Shown here one piece after another: positions 28,925-35,678 of a stretch of DNA of 35,678 nt. The translations under genes and the position numbers were made by a program. The DNA lies in the IMG/VR virus record IMGVR_UViG_3300032157_000035, positions 1-35,678 of that record; one strand, given 5' to 3'. Under the pieces are notes generated by a model, which did not search any database, had not been told where the DNA came from, and saw only the letters and a list, made by a program, of their open reading frames with translations. The DNA comes from a virus. Every line of letters starts with the position of its first letter. Within the stretch, counting starts at the first letter, position 1.

Positions 28925-30124
28925 TTGGAACAAAAGATATTAGCTACTGCACTAAACAGTGTTCGAGATTACAACTACTTAACAGAGGTAATTGATACAG
29001 CCAACATATCCCTTCACGGACAGCAACTACTCAAGCTGGTAGGAGAGTACTACGCTACTGATCCTGATGCTGTAGCAGTTGATCGAGAGCTACTGATACA
29101 AAGTCTTGACAGGAAACTGTCGAGTCCTAAGGTAGCTGCCATGATTGCTAGTGTAATCAGAGCACTTCCGAAAGATGTTTCGAGTGCTAATGTAGTAAAG
29201 GAAGTACGGGAGTACAAGCTACGTGTTATCGGAGAAAGGCTTGCAACAGCTCTTACCAGTAATAGTACTGGTGATCTGGCTGGTTTGTTGGAGAATTATC
29301 AAAACCTTCTGGCCTCGAAAGAAGATCAAGATAAACCAATAGGAGAGGAAGAGTACACTGGGACCAAGCTGGCTGACTTAGCAAAACAAAGCTTCGATCC
29401 CAAAGAGTTGATTCAGATATGGCCGAAAGAACTAAACGATCAGATCGATGGTGGTGCCCGAAGGGGACATCACGTATTGATCTTCGCACCGACGGAGATG
29501 GGCAAAACTTTGTTTGCTATCAATGCGGTGGCCGGATTTCTGGCGCAGAACTTGAAGGTGCTTTATATCGGGAACGAGGACCCGGCACCGGATATTATCA
29601 TGAGGCTTGCTACCAACCTTTTGGGGAGGACGAAGCACGATGTTCTGGTTGATCCTTGTGCTGCTGATACTGGTCTTAGTAAGCTACGCTGGGACCGTTT
29701 CACTCTGGCCTCGATGGCACCCGGTACGTTTAGTCGTATCAATCGTCTATGCACCAGCGGTGCTTATGATGTTGTTGTTATTGACCAATTGCGTAACGTA
29801 GATGTCAAGTCAGGAAATAGGACTGAGGGTCTGGAACGTGCCGCTACGGAAGCTAGGAACCTCGCTCGTAAGGCGAACGTCCTCGTTGTCTCCGTTACGC
29901 AGGCTGCTGATAGTGCTTCAGGTAAGCTCGTGCTTACTCGCGGAGATGTTGACTCTAGTAATGTTGGCATACCAGGTCAGTGTGATTTGATGATCGGGCT
30001 TGGTGCCACTGCTCAGATGGAAGAGATGAATCAAAGAATGATTAGCTTGCCTAAGAACAAGCTGTCGGGCAATCATTCTCCAATTCCAATTCGTATTGAC
30101 CCGACTACAAGCAAGGTGTTGTAA
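28925..30124 (+). CDS. DnaB-like replicative helicase
   Basis: The 399-residue product starts with TTG 28925 (MEQKILATALNSVRDYNYL), the only start consistent with the N-terminal DnaB-type helical domain; it has no evident Shine-Dalgarno sequence. The RecA-like motor has Walker A FAPTEMGKT (residues 188-195), the strand VLYIGNED, Walker B YDVVVIDQL (Asp287) and the VVSVTQAADSA segment (motif H3). It unwinds DNA ahead of the polymerase with the primase supplied in trans. Confidence 0.87.
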   Translation: MEQKILATALNSVRDYNYLTEVIDTANISLHGQQLLKLVGEYYATDPDAVAVDRELLIQSLDRKLSSPKVAAMIASVIRALPKDVSSANVVKEVREYKLRVIGERLATALTSNSTGDLAGLLENYQNLLASKEDQDKPIGEEEYTGTKLADLAKQSFDPKELIQIWPKELNDQIDGGARRGHHVLIFAPTEMGKTLFAINAVAGFLAQNLKVLYIGNEDPAPDIIMRLATNLLGRTKHDVLVDPCAADTGLSKLRWDRFTLASMAPGTFSRINRLCTSGAYDVVVIDQLRNVDVKSGNRTEGLERAATEARNLARKANVLVVSVTQAADSASGKLVLTRGDVDSSNVGIPGQCDLMIGLGATAQMEEMNQRMISLPKNKLSGNHSPIPIRIDPTTSKVL

Positions 30125-30149
30125 TCATGGCTAAGAAGAAGGTTGCTAA

Positions 30150-30380
30150 GTGAAGCGATATCTATTATTTGGTGGCGATCATTACTATCCAGAAGGCGGT
30201 ATATATGATTACGTTGGAGAGTTCGACACCTTGGAAGAGGCGCTAGCTGTCGGAATGGCTGCACATCCGCCCGAGCATTATTGCTGGAAACCAGATAATG
30301 TTAAGTGGTGTGGAAAAACGGCGTACGATTGGTATCATGTAGTAGATTCAACTACCACGACTAAGATAGCAGGAGTGTAG
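30150..30380 (+). CDS. Small protein of unknown function
   Basis: The 76-residue product (MKRYLLFGGDHYYPEGGIYD) starts at GTG 30150, overlapping the stop of an 8-codon mini-frame (ATG 30127, product MAKKKVAK) that carries its AAGAAGG ribosome binding site. The product is acidic and aromatic with WKPDNVKWCGKTAYDWYHVVD in the middle. The small size and single-domain form resemble several phage proteins of unknown role. No motif points to a function. Confidence 0.6.
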   Translation: MKRYLLFGGDHYYPEGGIYDYVGEFDTLEEALAVGMAAHPPEHYCWKPDNVKWCGKTAYDWYHVVDSTTTTKIAGV

Positions 30381-30381
30381 T

Positions 30382-30612
30382 ATGCCCACCATTAAGGCTG
30401 GTACGATCAAAAGGATTCACATCAATGGAGCGCTCCTTAGACGAAAGCTTAAGGCTTCCAAACCTATCAGTGTTCGAGCTGGCGGCAAGGTACGCCGCGC
30501 TTCGGACGTCCTTGTACGAGGCTTTAGCCGGCTCGTGTATCGACCGCACAAACCACTCTCAAGTGGGGCTATATTATGGATTGAGACCACGGGGGACGTA
30601 TGGTATTGCTAA
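30382..30612 (+). CDS. Conserved phage protein of unknown function
   Basis: The 76-residue product begins MPTIKAGTIKRIHINGALL. The pattern KRIH..RR near the start and VYRPHKPLSSGAILWIET near the end recalls a small protein seen in many phages close to replication genes, but I cannot assign a role. It is beta-rich, basic in the first half, and has one base between it and the previous gene. It overlaps the next gene by 13 bases. Confidence 0.65.
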   Translation: MPTIKAGTIKRIHINGALLRRKLKASKPISVRAGGKVRRASDVLVRGFSRLVYRPHKPLSSGAILWIETTGDVWYC

Positions 30613-30773
30613 GTAGCATTACTTACGAACAAGCCCGGAAGATACTGGACTCGTGGTCTAACCGTCTGAATGGTTGTTACGATACAGACGAGTACGCAGC
30701 CGTTGCTCGACAAATAGAAAAAGAATTAGACGACCTTGCAAAACTCCTTAGACCAGCAACAGACGAACGATAA
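30600..30773 (+). CDS. Small helical protein upstream of DNA polymerase
   Basis: The 57-residue product (MVLLSSITYEQARKILDSWS) has GGGGGA as a good ribosome binding site. It is helical and charged, with a second helix ending in LDDLAKLLRP. It overlaps the polymerase start by 38 bases in a different frame, which would tie polymerase translation to it. No family is recognised. Confidence 0.6.
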   Translation: MVLLSSITYEQARKILDSWSNRLNGCYDTDEYAAVARQIEKELDDLAKLLRPATDER

Positions 30774-32628
30774 CTATGGACGACTTCCTTCTTTTGTTAG
30801 CGATCCTTGTCCTGACATATATCGTTATGGGAACTACGTCGTCCTTGATTTTGAAACTACTAATGTGGACTTCGGCAATCCTCTGGTTGATACTAATCGT
30901 ATTGTCACGGCACATTGGTTCGTAAACGGAAAGGAGTGGAAGAGTTGGACAGAGCATGGTTATGACACTCTTGTTGCTGACCTTGATAAGTGTGACTTTG
31001 TTGTTTGTCACCACGCTAAGTTCGAATTTGGTTGGCTCCGACGTCTGGGTTACACGACTCCAAAACTTATCTATGACACTTTGCTTGCTGAGTATTGTAT
31101 TGCTGGAAACCGACGCTGGCCTCTTGATCTTGAGTCAGTAAGTACTAAGTATACAGGTACCGGTAAGGAATCTAATGTTAAGAAACTTCTTGACGAAGGC
31201 GTGTGCCCAAGCACTATTCCTCTTGTCGACTTGGACAATTACTGCAAGGTTGACGTTGAGAGAACTGAAGAGACGTTCCACGCCCAGCTTCGAGTCGCTG
31301 ACGACCTTGGACTGCTGCCTAGTATTTATACTAGGTGCTTGCTGGTTCCTGTGCTTGTTGTGCTGGAGTCTAATGGTGTTTGTCTTGATCGTAAGGTAGT
31401 ACGTAAGACATACGAGGAGTATAATGGAAAGCTCAAACAACTTGTACAACAGCTCAACGCCCTCACTGGAGGGATCAACCTCAACAGTCCCAAGCAGTTG
31501 GCAGGGTATCTATACGATACACTCGGATTTGCTGAGCTTACTAAACAAGGTGGAACACCAGATAGAACAGACGCCGGAGGACGCCGTACGGATGCAGATA
31601 CTGTTGCGCGACTTAAGGCAGTGTCTAAGCCACAGCAGGAATTTGTCCGACTCTTTGAAGACTATGGTTCCCTAAAGGTAAATACTAAAGCACTGGAGAA
31701 GATGTGGCAGTGCTGTCTTGATACACCTGAAGATAAGGTACCAATACTATATGCGCGATACAACCAGTCAGTTACTCAAACACATAGACTCTCTAGTTCT
31801 GGCGCTAAGTACAAACTCCAGTTCCACAACTTTAATCGTGCCTTCAAAGGGCTGTTCTGTGCAAGAACTGAACTTTGGCTGGTCGGTGAGGGCGATGGTG
31901 CGCAACTTGAGTTCCGTGTTGCGGTACATCTCGGACGGGATGTACAAGGAGGAAAGGACATCCGCGATCCCACATTTGATGCACACTATCAGACGGCAAC
32001 GATTCTGCTTAGAAAGGACCGGTCTCAAGTCACTAAGGGGGAACGCCAAGATGCTAAGCCTCTTACGTTTAAGCCTACATATGGCGGACAAAGTGGAACA
32101 AAAGCTCAGAGAGAGTATTTTAAATTCTTCCAGAGACGCTACAACGGCCTATACGCGACTCAAACAGGCTGGACTTACACAGTCGCACAGCATAAAGAGC
32201 TTGTTACAGAAACAGGGTTGAGATTCTATTGGCCGGATACAAAGGTACAAGCAGATGGTTACATCACGAATAAAACTGCGATCTTTAATTACCCTGTACA
32301 GTCGCTTGCTACTGCTGACATTATACCTATCGGTCTTGTGTGCTGTTACTATCGCATGCTTGATCTGGGGCTGCATTCTTTTCTTGTAAACACTATTCAT
32401 GATTCGATCATTGGAGAAATACATCCGGATGAGGAGTCCATCTTCCGACGGTTGGTGGAGTTGTCTCTTACTAGAGATACTTTTAGCTATCTGTGGAAGT
32501 GCTACGGCATACGGTTTACTGTGCCTCTTGGCTGCGAATCTAAAGTAGGGACTCATTGGGGTACTGGCAAAGAAGAAAAATTTGATCTCGATCCACTCGA
32601 ATATCCGGAAATATTCGAGCCTAGTTAA
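30736..32628 (+). CDS. Family A DNA polymerase with 3'-5' exonuclease
   Basis: The 630-residue product starts with TTG 30736, the only usable start after an in-frame stop. The exonuclease domain has VVLDFETTN (Asp38, Glu40), HHAKFEFGWL, where Glu replaces the usual Asp of motif II, and YCKVDVERT. The polymerase domain has motif A EGDGAQLEFR (Asp387), motif B DAKPLTFKPTYGGQSGT (Lys441 in the O helix) and motif C TIHDSI (Asp556). The DGAQLEFR and TFKPxYGG forms recall polymerases of Z-genome phages (DpoZ group), though they also occur elsewhere. It replicates the phage genome. The stop is followed by two hairpins. Confidence 0.92.
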   Translation: MQNSLDQQQTNDNYGRLPSFVSDPCPDIYRYGNYVVLDFETTNVDFGNPLVDTNRIVTAHWFVNGKEWKSWTEHGYDTLVADLDKCDFVVCHHAKFEFGWLRRLGYTTPKLIYDTLLAEYCIAGNRRWPLDLESVSTKYTGTGKESNVKKLLDEGVCPSTIPLVDLDNYCKVDVERTEETFHAQLRVADDLGLLPSIYTRCLLVPVLVVLESNGVCLDRKVVRKTYEEYNGKLKQLVQQLNALTGGINLNSPKQLAGYLYDTLGFAELTKQGGTPDRTDAGGRRTDADTVARLKAVSKPQQEFVRLFEDYGSLKVNTKALEKMWQCCLDTPEDKVPILYARYNQSVTQTHRLSSSGAKYKLQFHNFNRAFKGLFCARTELWLVGEGDGAQLEFRVAVHLGRDVQGGKDIRDPTFDAHYQTATILLRKDRSQVTKGERQDAKPLTFKPTYGGQSGTKAQREYFKFFQRRYNGLYATQTGWTYTVAQHKELVTETGLRFYWPDTKVQADGYITNKTAIFNYPVQSLATADIIPIGLVCCYYRMLDLGLHSFLVNTIHDSIIGEIHPDEESIFRRLVELSLTRDTFSYLWKCYGIRFTVPLGCESKVGTHWGTGKEEKFDLDPLEYPEIFEPS

Positions 32629-32646
32629 AGACTAGGGGAACTTTTT
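32596..32646 (+). terminator. Two hairpins at the end of the polymerase gene
   Basis: A perfect 9-bp stem (CTCGAATAT at 32596-32604 with ATATTCGAG at 32611-32619) uses the last codons of the gene, and CCTAGT (32620-32625) pairs with ACTAGG (32631-32636) over the stop codon. The sequence GGAACTTTTTCC follows. The tandem stems with a T run may stop or slow transcription between polymerase and the next operon, or protect the message. Confidence 0.45.
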
Positions 32647-32721
32647 CCGGAATTGTTTGTCTAAGGTAAGTACAAAATAATAAGAGCGGTCATCAAGCCG
32701 CCATTTTCATAAGGTAAATCA

Positions 32722-33201
32722 ATGTCTCAATACAGCGGCGTCGTCCGCAAAATCTTTCCCAAGTCCTCTTGGGGTACACAATCCTTTGTGATTGATTCCG
32801 TTGATAAGACGTACTTCAATCTTGGCAAGGTGCCTCCCATCTTTACTGAAGGTCAGTCCATCTCTTTTGATGGTCGAGAGGGCAAGCGTGCCGGTAATGT
32901 GGACGTTGATGTTAATAGCATCGTGATTAACACGGATGTTGTTGTAAAGTCTGAGGATTATAGTATGGCTAAGCAGGGTGCTAAGCGTACCGGTGAATAC
33001 GTTGACAAGGATGTGTACTGGAAGAATCGGGAAGAGAACGACAAGGTTACCCAGAAGCGTATCGAGATTCAGGCTGCTCGCAATGCAGCTATCGCGGTAC
33101 TTGGCCCTGCTCGTGACGCTCTTGAAGACGAGGCTTACATGACCAGTCTGGATCAGCTTACTGATAAATTCCTTGCAGACAACGAGAAGCGCCTTGCCTA
33201 A
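32722..33201 (+). CDS. Putative single-stranded DNA-binding protein (OB-fold-like)
   Basis: The 159-residue product begins MSQYSGVVRKIFPKSSWG. The N-terminal 90 residues are beta-rich with aromatic residues spaced as in OB folds (WGTQSFVIDSVDKTYFNLG, then QSISFDG). A basic linker (KQGAKRTGEY) and a helical, acidic C-terminal half follow, as is common in phage SSBs. It lies between polymerase and exonuclease, the usual place. The fold is inferred from pattern, not from a matched motif. An AAGG site precedes the ATG. Confidence 0.55.
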   Translation: MSQYSGVVRKIFPKSSWGTQSFVIDSVDKTYFNLGKVPPIFTEGQSISFDGREGKRAGNVDVDVNSIVINTDVVVKSEDYSMAKQGAKRTGEYVDKDVYWKNREENDKVTQKRIEIQAARNAAIAVLGPARDALEDEAYMTSLDQLTDKFLADNEKRLA

Positions 33202-34048
33202 TAGTAGCACGAACGATGCTAGCCGTGCTACGGCGCTAACGGATGGGGCGGCGCTACCGCCCTTTCCATTCAAGCCAGTACTACTGGTAGATGGGGACAT
33301 CGTAGCCTACCGATGTGCAGCAGCATGCGAAAAGATGTATTATGCTTGTGATATGTCTGGTACTATTAGCTATCACGACAACTATCGAGACGCTAAAAAA
33401 CGGTACGATAATGTTTTGACTGATCCAGAGATTGAGTGGATCTGGTCTCGCAAAGAGTTGCAGCCTGTAGAGAATGCGCTCAATAATACGAATACTACAA
33501 TGTCTGCTATTGCTAAGCGTTTCGATAGCGCTGCTGTTCAGACATACATAAGTGGCGAAAGGAACTTCCGTGACACGGTCTGGCAAACAAAGAAGTACAA
33601 AGGCAACCGTGACCAACCTAAGCCAAAACATCTTGAAGCGGTTCGGCAATATCTCGTTAGTCGGTGGGATGCTGTGGTGTCCCAAAACCAAGAAGCTGAT
33701 GACGATATCGGAATTGCGTCAGACACTGGGACTGTAGTCGTATCGACAGATAAAGACCTAGACCAGATTCCGGGCTGGCATTACAACTGGGTGTCAGGCG
33801 AAGTGTACTACGTCAAGCCAGAGGATGCAGAAACATTCTTCTGGGAACAGGTAATCTCTGGCGATCCTACGGATAATATTCCTGGATTGCCTGGGTATGG
33901 TCCTGTCAAAGCCCGGCAATACGTCGAGGCTGTGAATAACGGTTTGTATGCTGATGCGGTGTACGAACTGTATAGGAAAGAAGGTTTCGATTACGGATAT
34001 TTCCATGAGCAGCGTACTCTGCTCTATATACTGAGGAGTCCACGATGA
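33194..34048 (+). CDS. 5'-3' exonuclease (flap endonuclease-like)
   Basis: The start is uncertain: TTG 33194 (near a GAGAAG site) is most likely, and an earlier TTG at 33173 is possible; both overlap the upstream gene. Motifs of the FEN/T7 gp6 family are clear: LLVDGDIVAYR near the start (the first metal Asp), YKGNRDQPKP, EADDDIGIAS (metal ligands), VVSTDKDLDQIPG, and the helix-three-turn-helix GDPTDNIPGLPGYGPVKA. It removes RNA primers and degrades DNA 5' ends during replication. The next gene starts at its stop (ATGA). Confidence 0.88.
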   Translation: MPNSSTNDASRATALTDGAALPPFPFKPVLLVDGDIVAYRCAAACEKMYYACDMSGTISYHDNYRDAKKRYDNVLTDPEIEWIWSRKELQPVENALNNTNTTMSAIAKRFDSAAVQTYISGERNFRDTVWQTKKYKGNRDQPKPKHLEAVRQYLVSRWDAVVSQNQEADDDIGIASDTGTVVVSTDKDLDQIPGWHYNWVSGEVYYVKPEDAETFFWEQVISGDPTDNIPGLPGYGPVKARQYVEAVNNGLYADAVYELYRKEGFDYGYFHEQRTLLYILRSPR

Positions 34049-34251
34049 TCTGGTTCGCAGGTGCTGTACTTCTATTCGGAGTATTCAGCGCAGTAGTGGG
34101 AGGCTGGACTAGATCACATCTGTGGTTAGCTACGTCCCTCCTATGTATTTTCTTTACGCTATCTCTACTGATTAATGATGTAGTTGTGATGGGCAAAGTC
34201 CTTAACTGGTTGATCGGTGTTGTCGGTACTCAGAGGGGTATGACTGTATGA
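34045..34251 (+). CDS. Small protein with two membrane segments
   Basis: The 68-residue product has hydrophobic segments at about 2-22 (IWFAGAVLLFGVFSAVVGGW) and 27-60 (a long stretch that may contain two). It is coupled to the exonuclease by ATGA and to the HD gene by its stop. Topology is like small phage inner-membrane proteins; a lysis or exclusion role cannot be told from sequence. Confidence 0.6.
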   Translation: MIWFAGAVLLFGVFSAVVGGWTRSHLWLATSLLCIFFTLSLLINDVVVMGKVLNWLIGVVGTQRGMTV

Positions 34252-34817
34252 TGGATACGTATATTTTAACCGGTAGTGGCAAACGGTTTTATCCAAGCAA
34301 GCCCGAGTTCGACATCACTGATATCGCATCAGCTTTATCCAAGCAGTGCCGGTTCGGAGGCCATACCACGCGCTTCTATTCTGTTGCTGAGCATTCCGTT
34401 CTAGTGCGAAACATCATGGTCTACTTCGACCTTGGCAATCCTTTTGAAGGGTTGATGCACGATGCTCACGAAGCGTACGTCAGTGATATGGTCTCCCCTT
34501 GGAAGGCTATATTACCTGATTACAGGGCACTTGAGGCCTCGGTGATGGTGCCACTAAGGGTCTGGCAAGACCTTCCAGAAGAGACTACAGACGGTTGTAA
34601 GACGGCTGATTGGATTGCTCTGATCCTTGAGGCACGTAAGTTGACTGCGACATTAGGAAAGGACCTTTGGCTACCGGAACGTTTCAGTAAAGACATCGTG
34701 TCCAAGGCTAGAGAGTATGAGGACAAGCTTCGATACAAGCTTGGATGGTCGCCCAACGAGGCGTATAACAGATTCTTGGAGACATACTACAATGCCAAAG
34801 AAGTCGTATCGCTCTAA
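34248..34817 (+). CDS. datZ: HD-domain phosphohydrolase, DatZ-like
   Basis: The 189-residue product (MMDTYILTGSGKRFYPSKP) has RFGGHTTRFYSVAEHSVLV (His39, His49), LMHDAHEAYVSDM (His71, Asp72, Glu75) and KTADWIALILEAR (Asp121), the metal-binding set of HD enzymes with the spacing of phage DatZ. In Z-genome phages DatZ removes the triphosphate from dATP, so that only dZTP is used. Related HD enzymes in other phages are 5'-nucleotidases without a link to Z, so the assignment rests on the neighbouring MazZ-like gene and the polymerase type. The symbol is tentative. Confidence 0.7.
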   Translation: MMDTYILTGSGKRFYPSKPEFDITDIASALSKQCRFGGHTTRFYSVAEHSVLVRNIMVYFDLGNPFEGLMHDAHEAYVSDMVSPWKAILPDYRALEASVMVPLRVWQDLPEETTDGCKTADWIALILEARKLTATLGKDLWLPERFSKDIVSKAREYEDKLRYKLGWSPNEAYNRFLETYYNAKEVVSL

Positions 34818-35226
34818 GCTAGAAGAACTTACAGCTAAGCTATTAACAGATGCCGGATACAAATTCAAATATGAACACACTAAGCTCAGGTTTAAAGTAC
34901 CAGTACGACAAGGAAGATGTGAGAGTTGTGGAGCTAAAGGTAAGTTCATCGTTAAGTGGCGAACCTATCTTGCTGATTTTCTCGTCGGCCCCAAGCTTAT
35001 ACTTGAGTCAAAAGGCATACTCGGAGCTTCTGAACGAGCCAAATTCTTGGCTATTAAAGCTTCTAATCCGGAGTGGACTGTCGCCTTCGTCTTTGGAGCA
35101 GACAACAAACTCAACAAACGAAAAGAAAAGCGATACAGTGATTGGTGTAGAGAACATGACTTCGAGTATGGAATCAAACAATTACCAGCCTGTTTACTCA
35201 GCGACGGACCGACCTCAGAATCTTGA
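34792..35226 (+). CDS. Endonuclease I-like Holliday junction resolvase
   Basis: The 144-residue product starts at ATG 34792 inside the HD gene. RSKLEELTAKLL..YKFKYE, then YLADFLVGPKLILESKG, ERAKFLAIKASNPEWTVAFVFG, and SDWCREHDFEY follow T7 endonuclease I in order. The catalytic set is visible as Glu11, Asp62, Glu72 and Lys74. An inserted CESCG knuckle (Cys43 and Cys46) between the first and second parts is not in T7 gp3 and may bind zinc. It resolves branched DNA before packaging and degrades host DNA. Confidence 0.87.
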   Translation: MPKKSYRSKLEELTAKLLTDAGYKFKYEHTKLRFKVPVRQGRCESCGAKGKFIVKWRTYLADFLVGPKLILESKGILGASERAKFLAIKASNPEWTVAFVFGADNKLNKRKEKRYSDWCREHDFEYGIKQLPACLLSDGPTSES

Positions 35227-35509
35227 GACTGTTATCTTTTACTGGCCTAACGCATTAGCCGCATTGGCGGAACTTAACCGACAAGGTAACATCCAGCACT
35301 ACGGTAATGCAGACAAGATCAGATGGAAGTGGAAAGTGAGCCCTAACCATGCCGGTAAACTTCTTAACCACCTCGTGGATTCGGGTACTGTGGACACGGA
35401 CGGGATTCGCCACTCAACTAAAGTTGCTTGGCGGGCTCTGGCTCTCTTGGAGAATGAACTTATAGCCGCCGGTGCTACGCCCGGTCGGTACAGGATTGAT
35501 GACGAATGA
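35156..35509 (+). CDS. mazZ: MazZ-like dATP/dGTP diphosphohydrolase
   Basis: I use ATG 35156 (117 residues); ATG 35168 is also possible. YWPNALAALAELNRQGN, then QHYG..KWKVSPNHAGKLLNHL, and GTVDTDGIRHSTKVAWRALALL match the all-helical dATP/dGTP diphosphohydrolase domain found in phages of the Z-genome group and others. It is thought to convert dGTP (and dATP) to the monophosphate, giving dGMP as the precursor used by PurZ. It overlaps the resolvase gene by 71 bases and the next by 4 bases. The symbol is tentative. Confidence 0.7.
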   Translation: MTSSMESNNYQPVYSATDRPQNLETVIFYWPNALAALAELNRQGNIQHYGNADKIRWKWKVSPNHAGKLLNHLVDSGTVDTDGIRHSTKVAWRALALLENELIAAGATPGRYRIDDE

Positions 35510-35678
35510 AGCTAACTGACGCAGAACTGGGTCACATCCGGTTCTTGACTGAGGAACTGTTGTTCCGACTACGAGATGACGAAGCATTTGTTATCTCTGA
35601 CCTAGAAGATACTATCAAGATCGTAGCCGAAATAGTCGGTGTCGATCCTAACATTGAGAAGGAAGATACTGATACGTA
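35506..35678 (+). CDS. Unknown protein, partial
   Basis: The start ATG at 35506 forms ATGA with the MazZ-like stop, and the frame is open for 57 codons to the right edge. The visible part (MKLTDAELGHIRFLTEELLF) is acidic and helical, followed by VISDLEDTIKIVAEIVGVD. No enzyme motif is visible; it does not resemble the start of a PurZ-type adenylosuccinate synthetase. Confidence 0.6.
   Translation, partial: MKLTDAELGHIRFLTEELLFRLRDDEAFVISDLEDTIKIVAEIVGVDPNIEKEDTDT

Noticed and set aside
35506-35678. Start of a PurZ gene at the right edge
   Set aside because: The visible 57 residues are helical and acidic and lack the glycine-rich nucleotide loop expected at the N-terminus of an adenylosuccinate synthetase-like protein.
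1-35678. CRISPR arrays or insertion sequences
   Set aside because: No regularly spaced direct repeats and no transposase or terminal inverted repeat pair were seen.

Overview
The window is most of the genome of a tailed, podovirus-like bacteriophage, and both ends run off the window. The short-tail assignment rests on two proteins that look like tail tubular proteins A and B, on internal virion proteins in place of a tape measure, and on a single-subunit family A DNA polymerase with T7-style replication genes. No integrase, repressor, sheath, RNA polymerase, holin or endolysin is visible. Consensus-like sigma-70 promoters, an rrn-type boxA and Shine-Dalgarno sites point to a Gram-negative (proteobacterial) host, which is an inference.

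Left arm (1-13741, minus strand). This is one packed morphogenesis operon, read right to left: small terminase, small unknown, tailspike, large terminase, portal, small unknown, scaffold, major capsid protein, decoration-like protein, tail tubular A, small unknown, tail tubular B, and two internal virion proteins, the last cut by the left edge. Several neighbours are joined by TAATG stop-start overlaps, so translation is probably coupled.

Centre (13742-19294). A divergent control region holds an AT-rich potential cruciform, two Fur-box-like sequences, a promoter, a boxB/boxA-like leader and a hairpin that hides a ribosome binding site. Rightward from it lies an early region of very small genes, two promoters that abut their start codons, and an unusual density of structured, apparently noncoding DNA. 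That DNA includes two elements sharing the same closing stem (15446-15556 and 16594-16680), a long hairpin-rich element ending in a tRNA T-arm followed by GCCA (18327-18701), and an element at 19065-19269 that folds as a circularly permuted, anticodon-less tRNA.

Peptide-ligase operon (19295-26196, possibly to 26726). It encodes a COOH-NH2 ligase, an unknown protein, a second amidoligase, a class II glutamine amidotransferase, a gamma-glutamylcyclotransferase-like protein, an ATP-grasp ligase, and two paralogous proteins of unknown function. Together they probably make or edit an amide or peptide bond on a host surface polymer, a protein or a small metabolite.

Replication arm (26719-35678). 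A GC-rich acquired-looking gene and an acidic small protein precede primase, DnaB-like helicase, DNA polymerase, an OB-fold-like protein, 5'-3' exonuclease, a DatZ-like HD phosphohydrolase, a T7 endonuclease I-like resolvase and a MazZ-like nucleotide diphosphohydrolase. The last set, with the polymerase type, suggests a genome in which 2-aminoadenine (Z) replaces adenine. The diagnostic gene purZ is not in the window and would have to lie beyond it.
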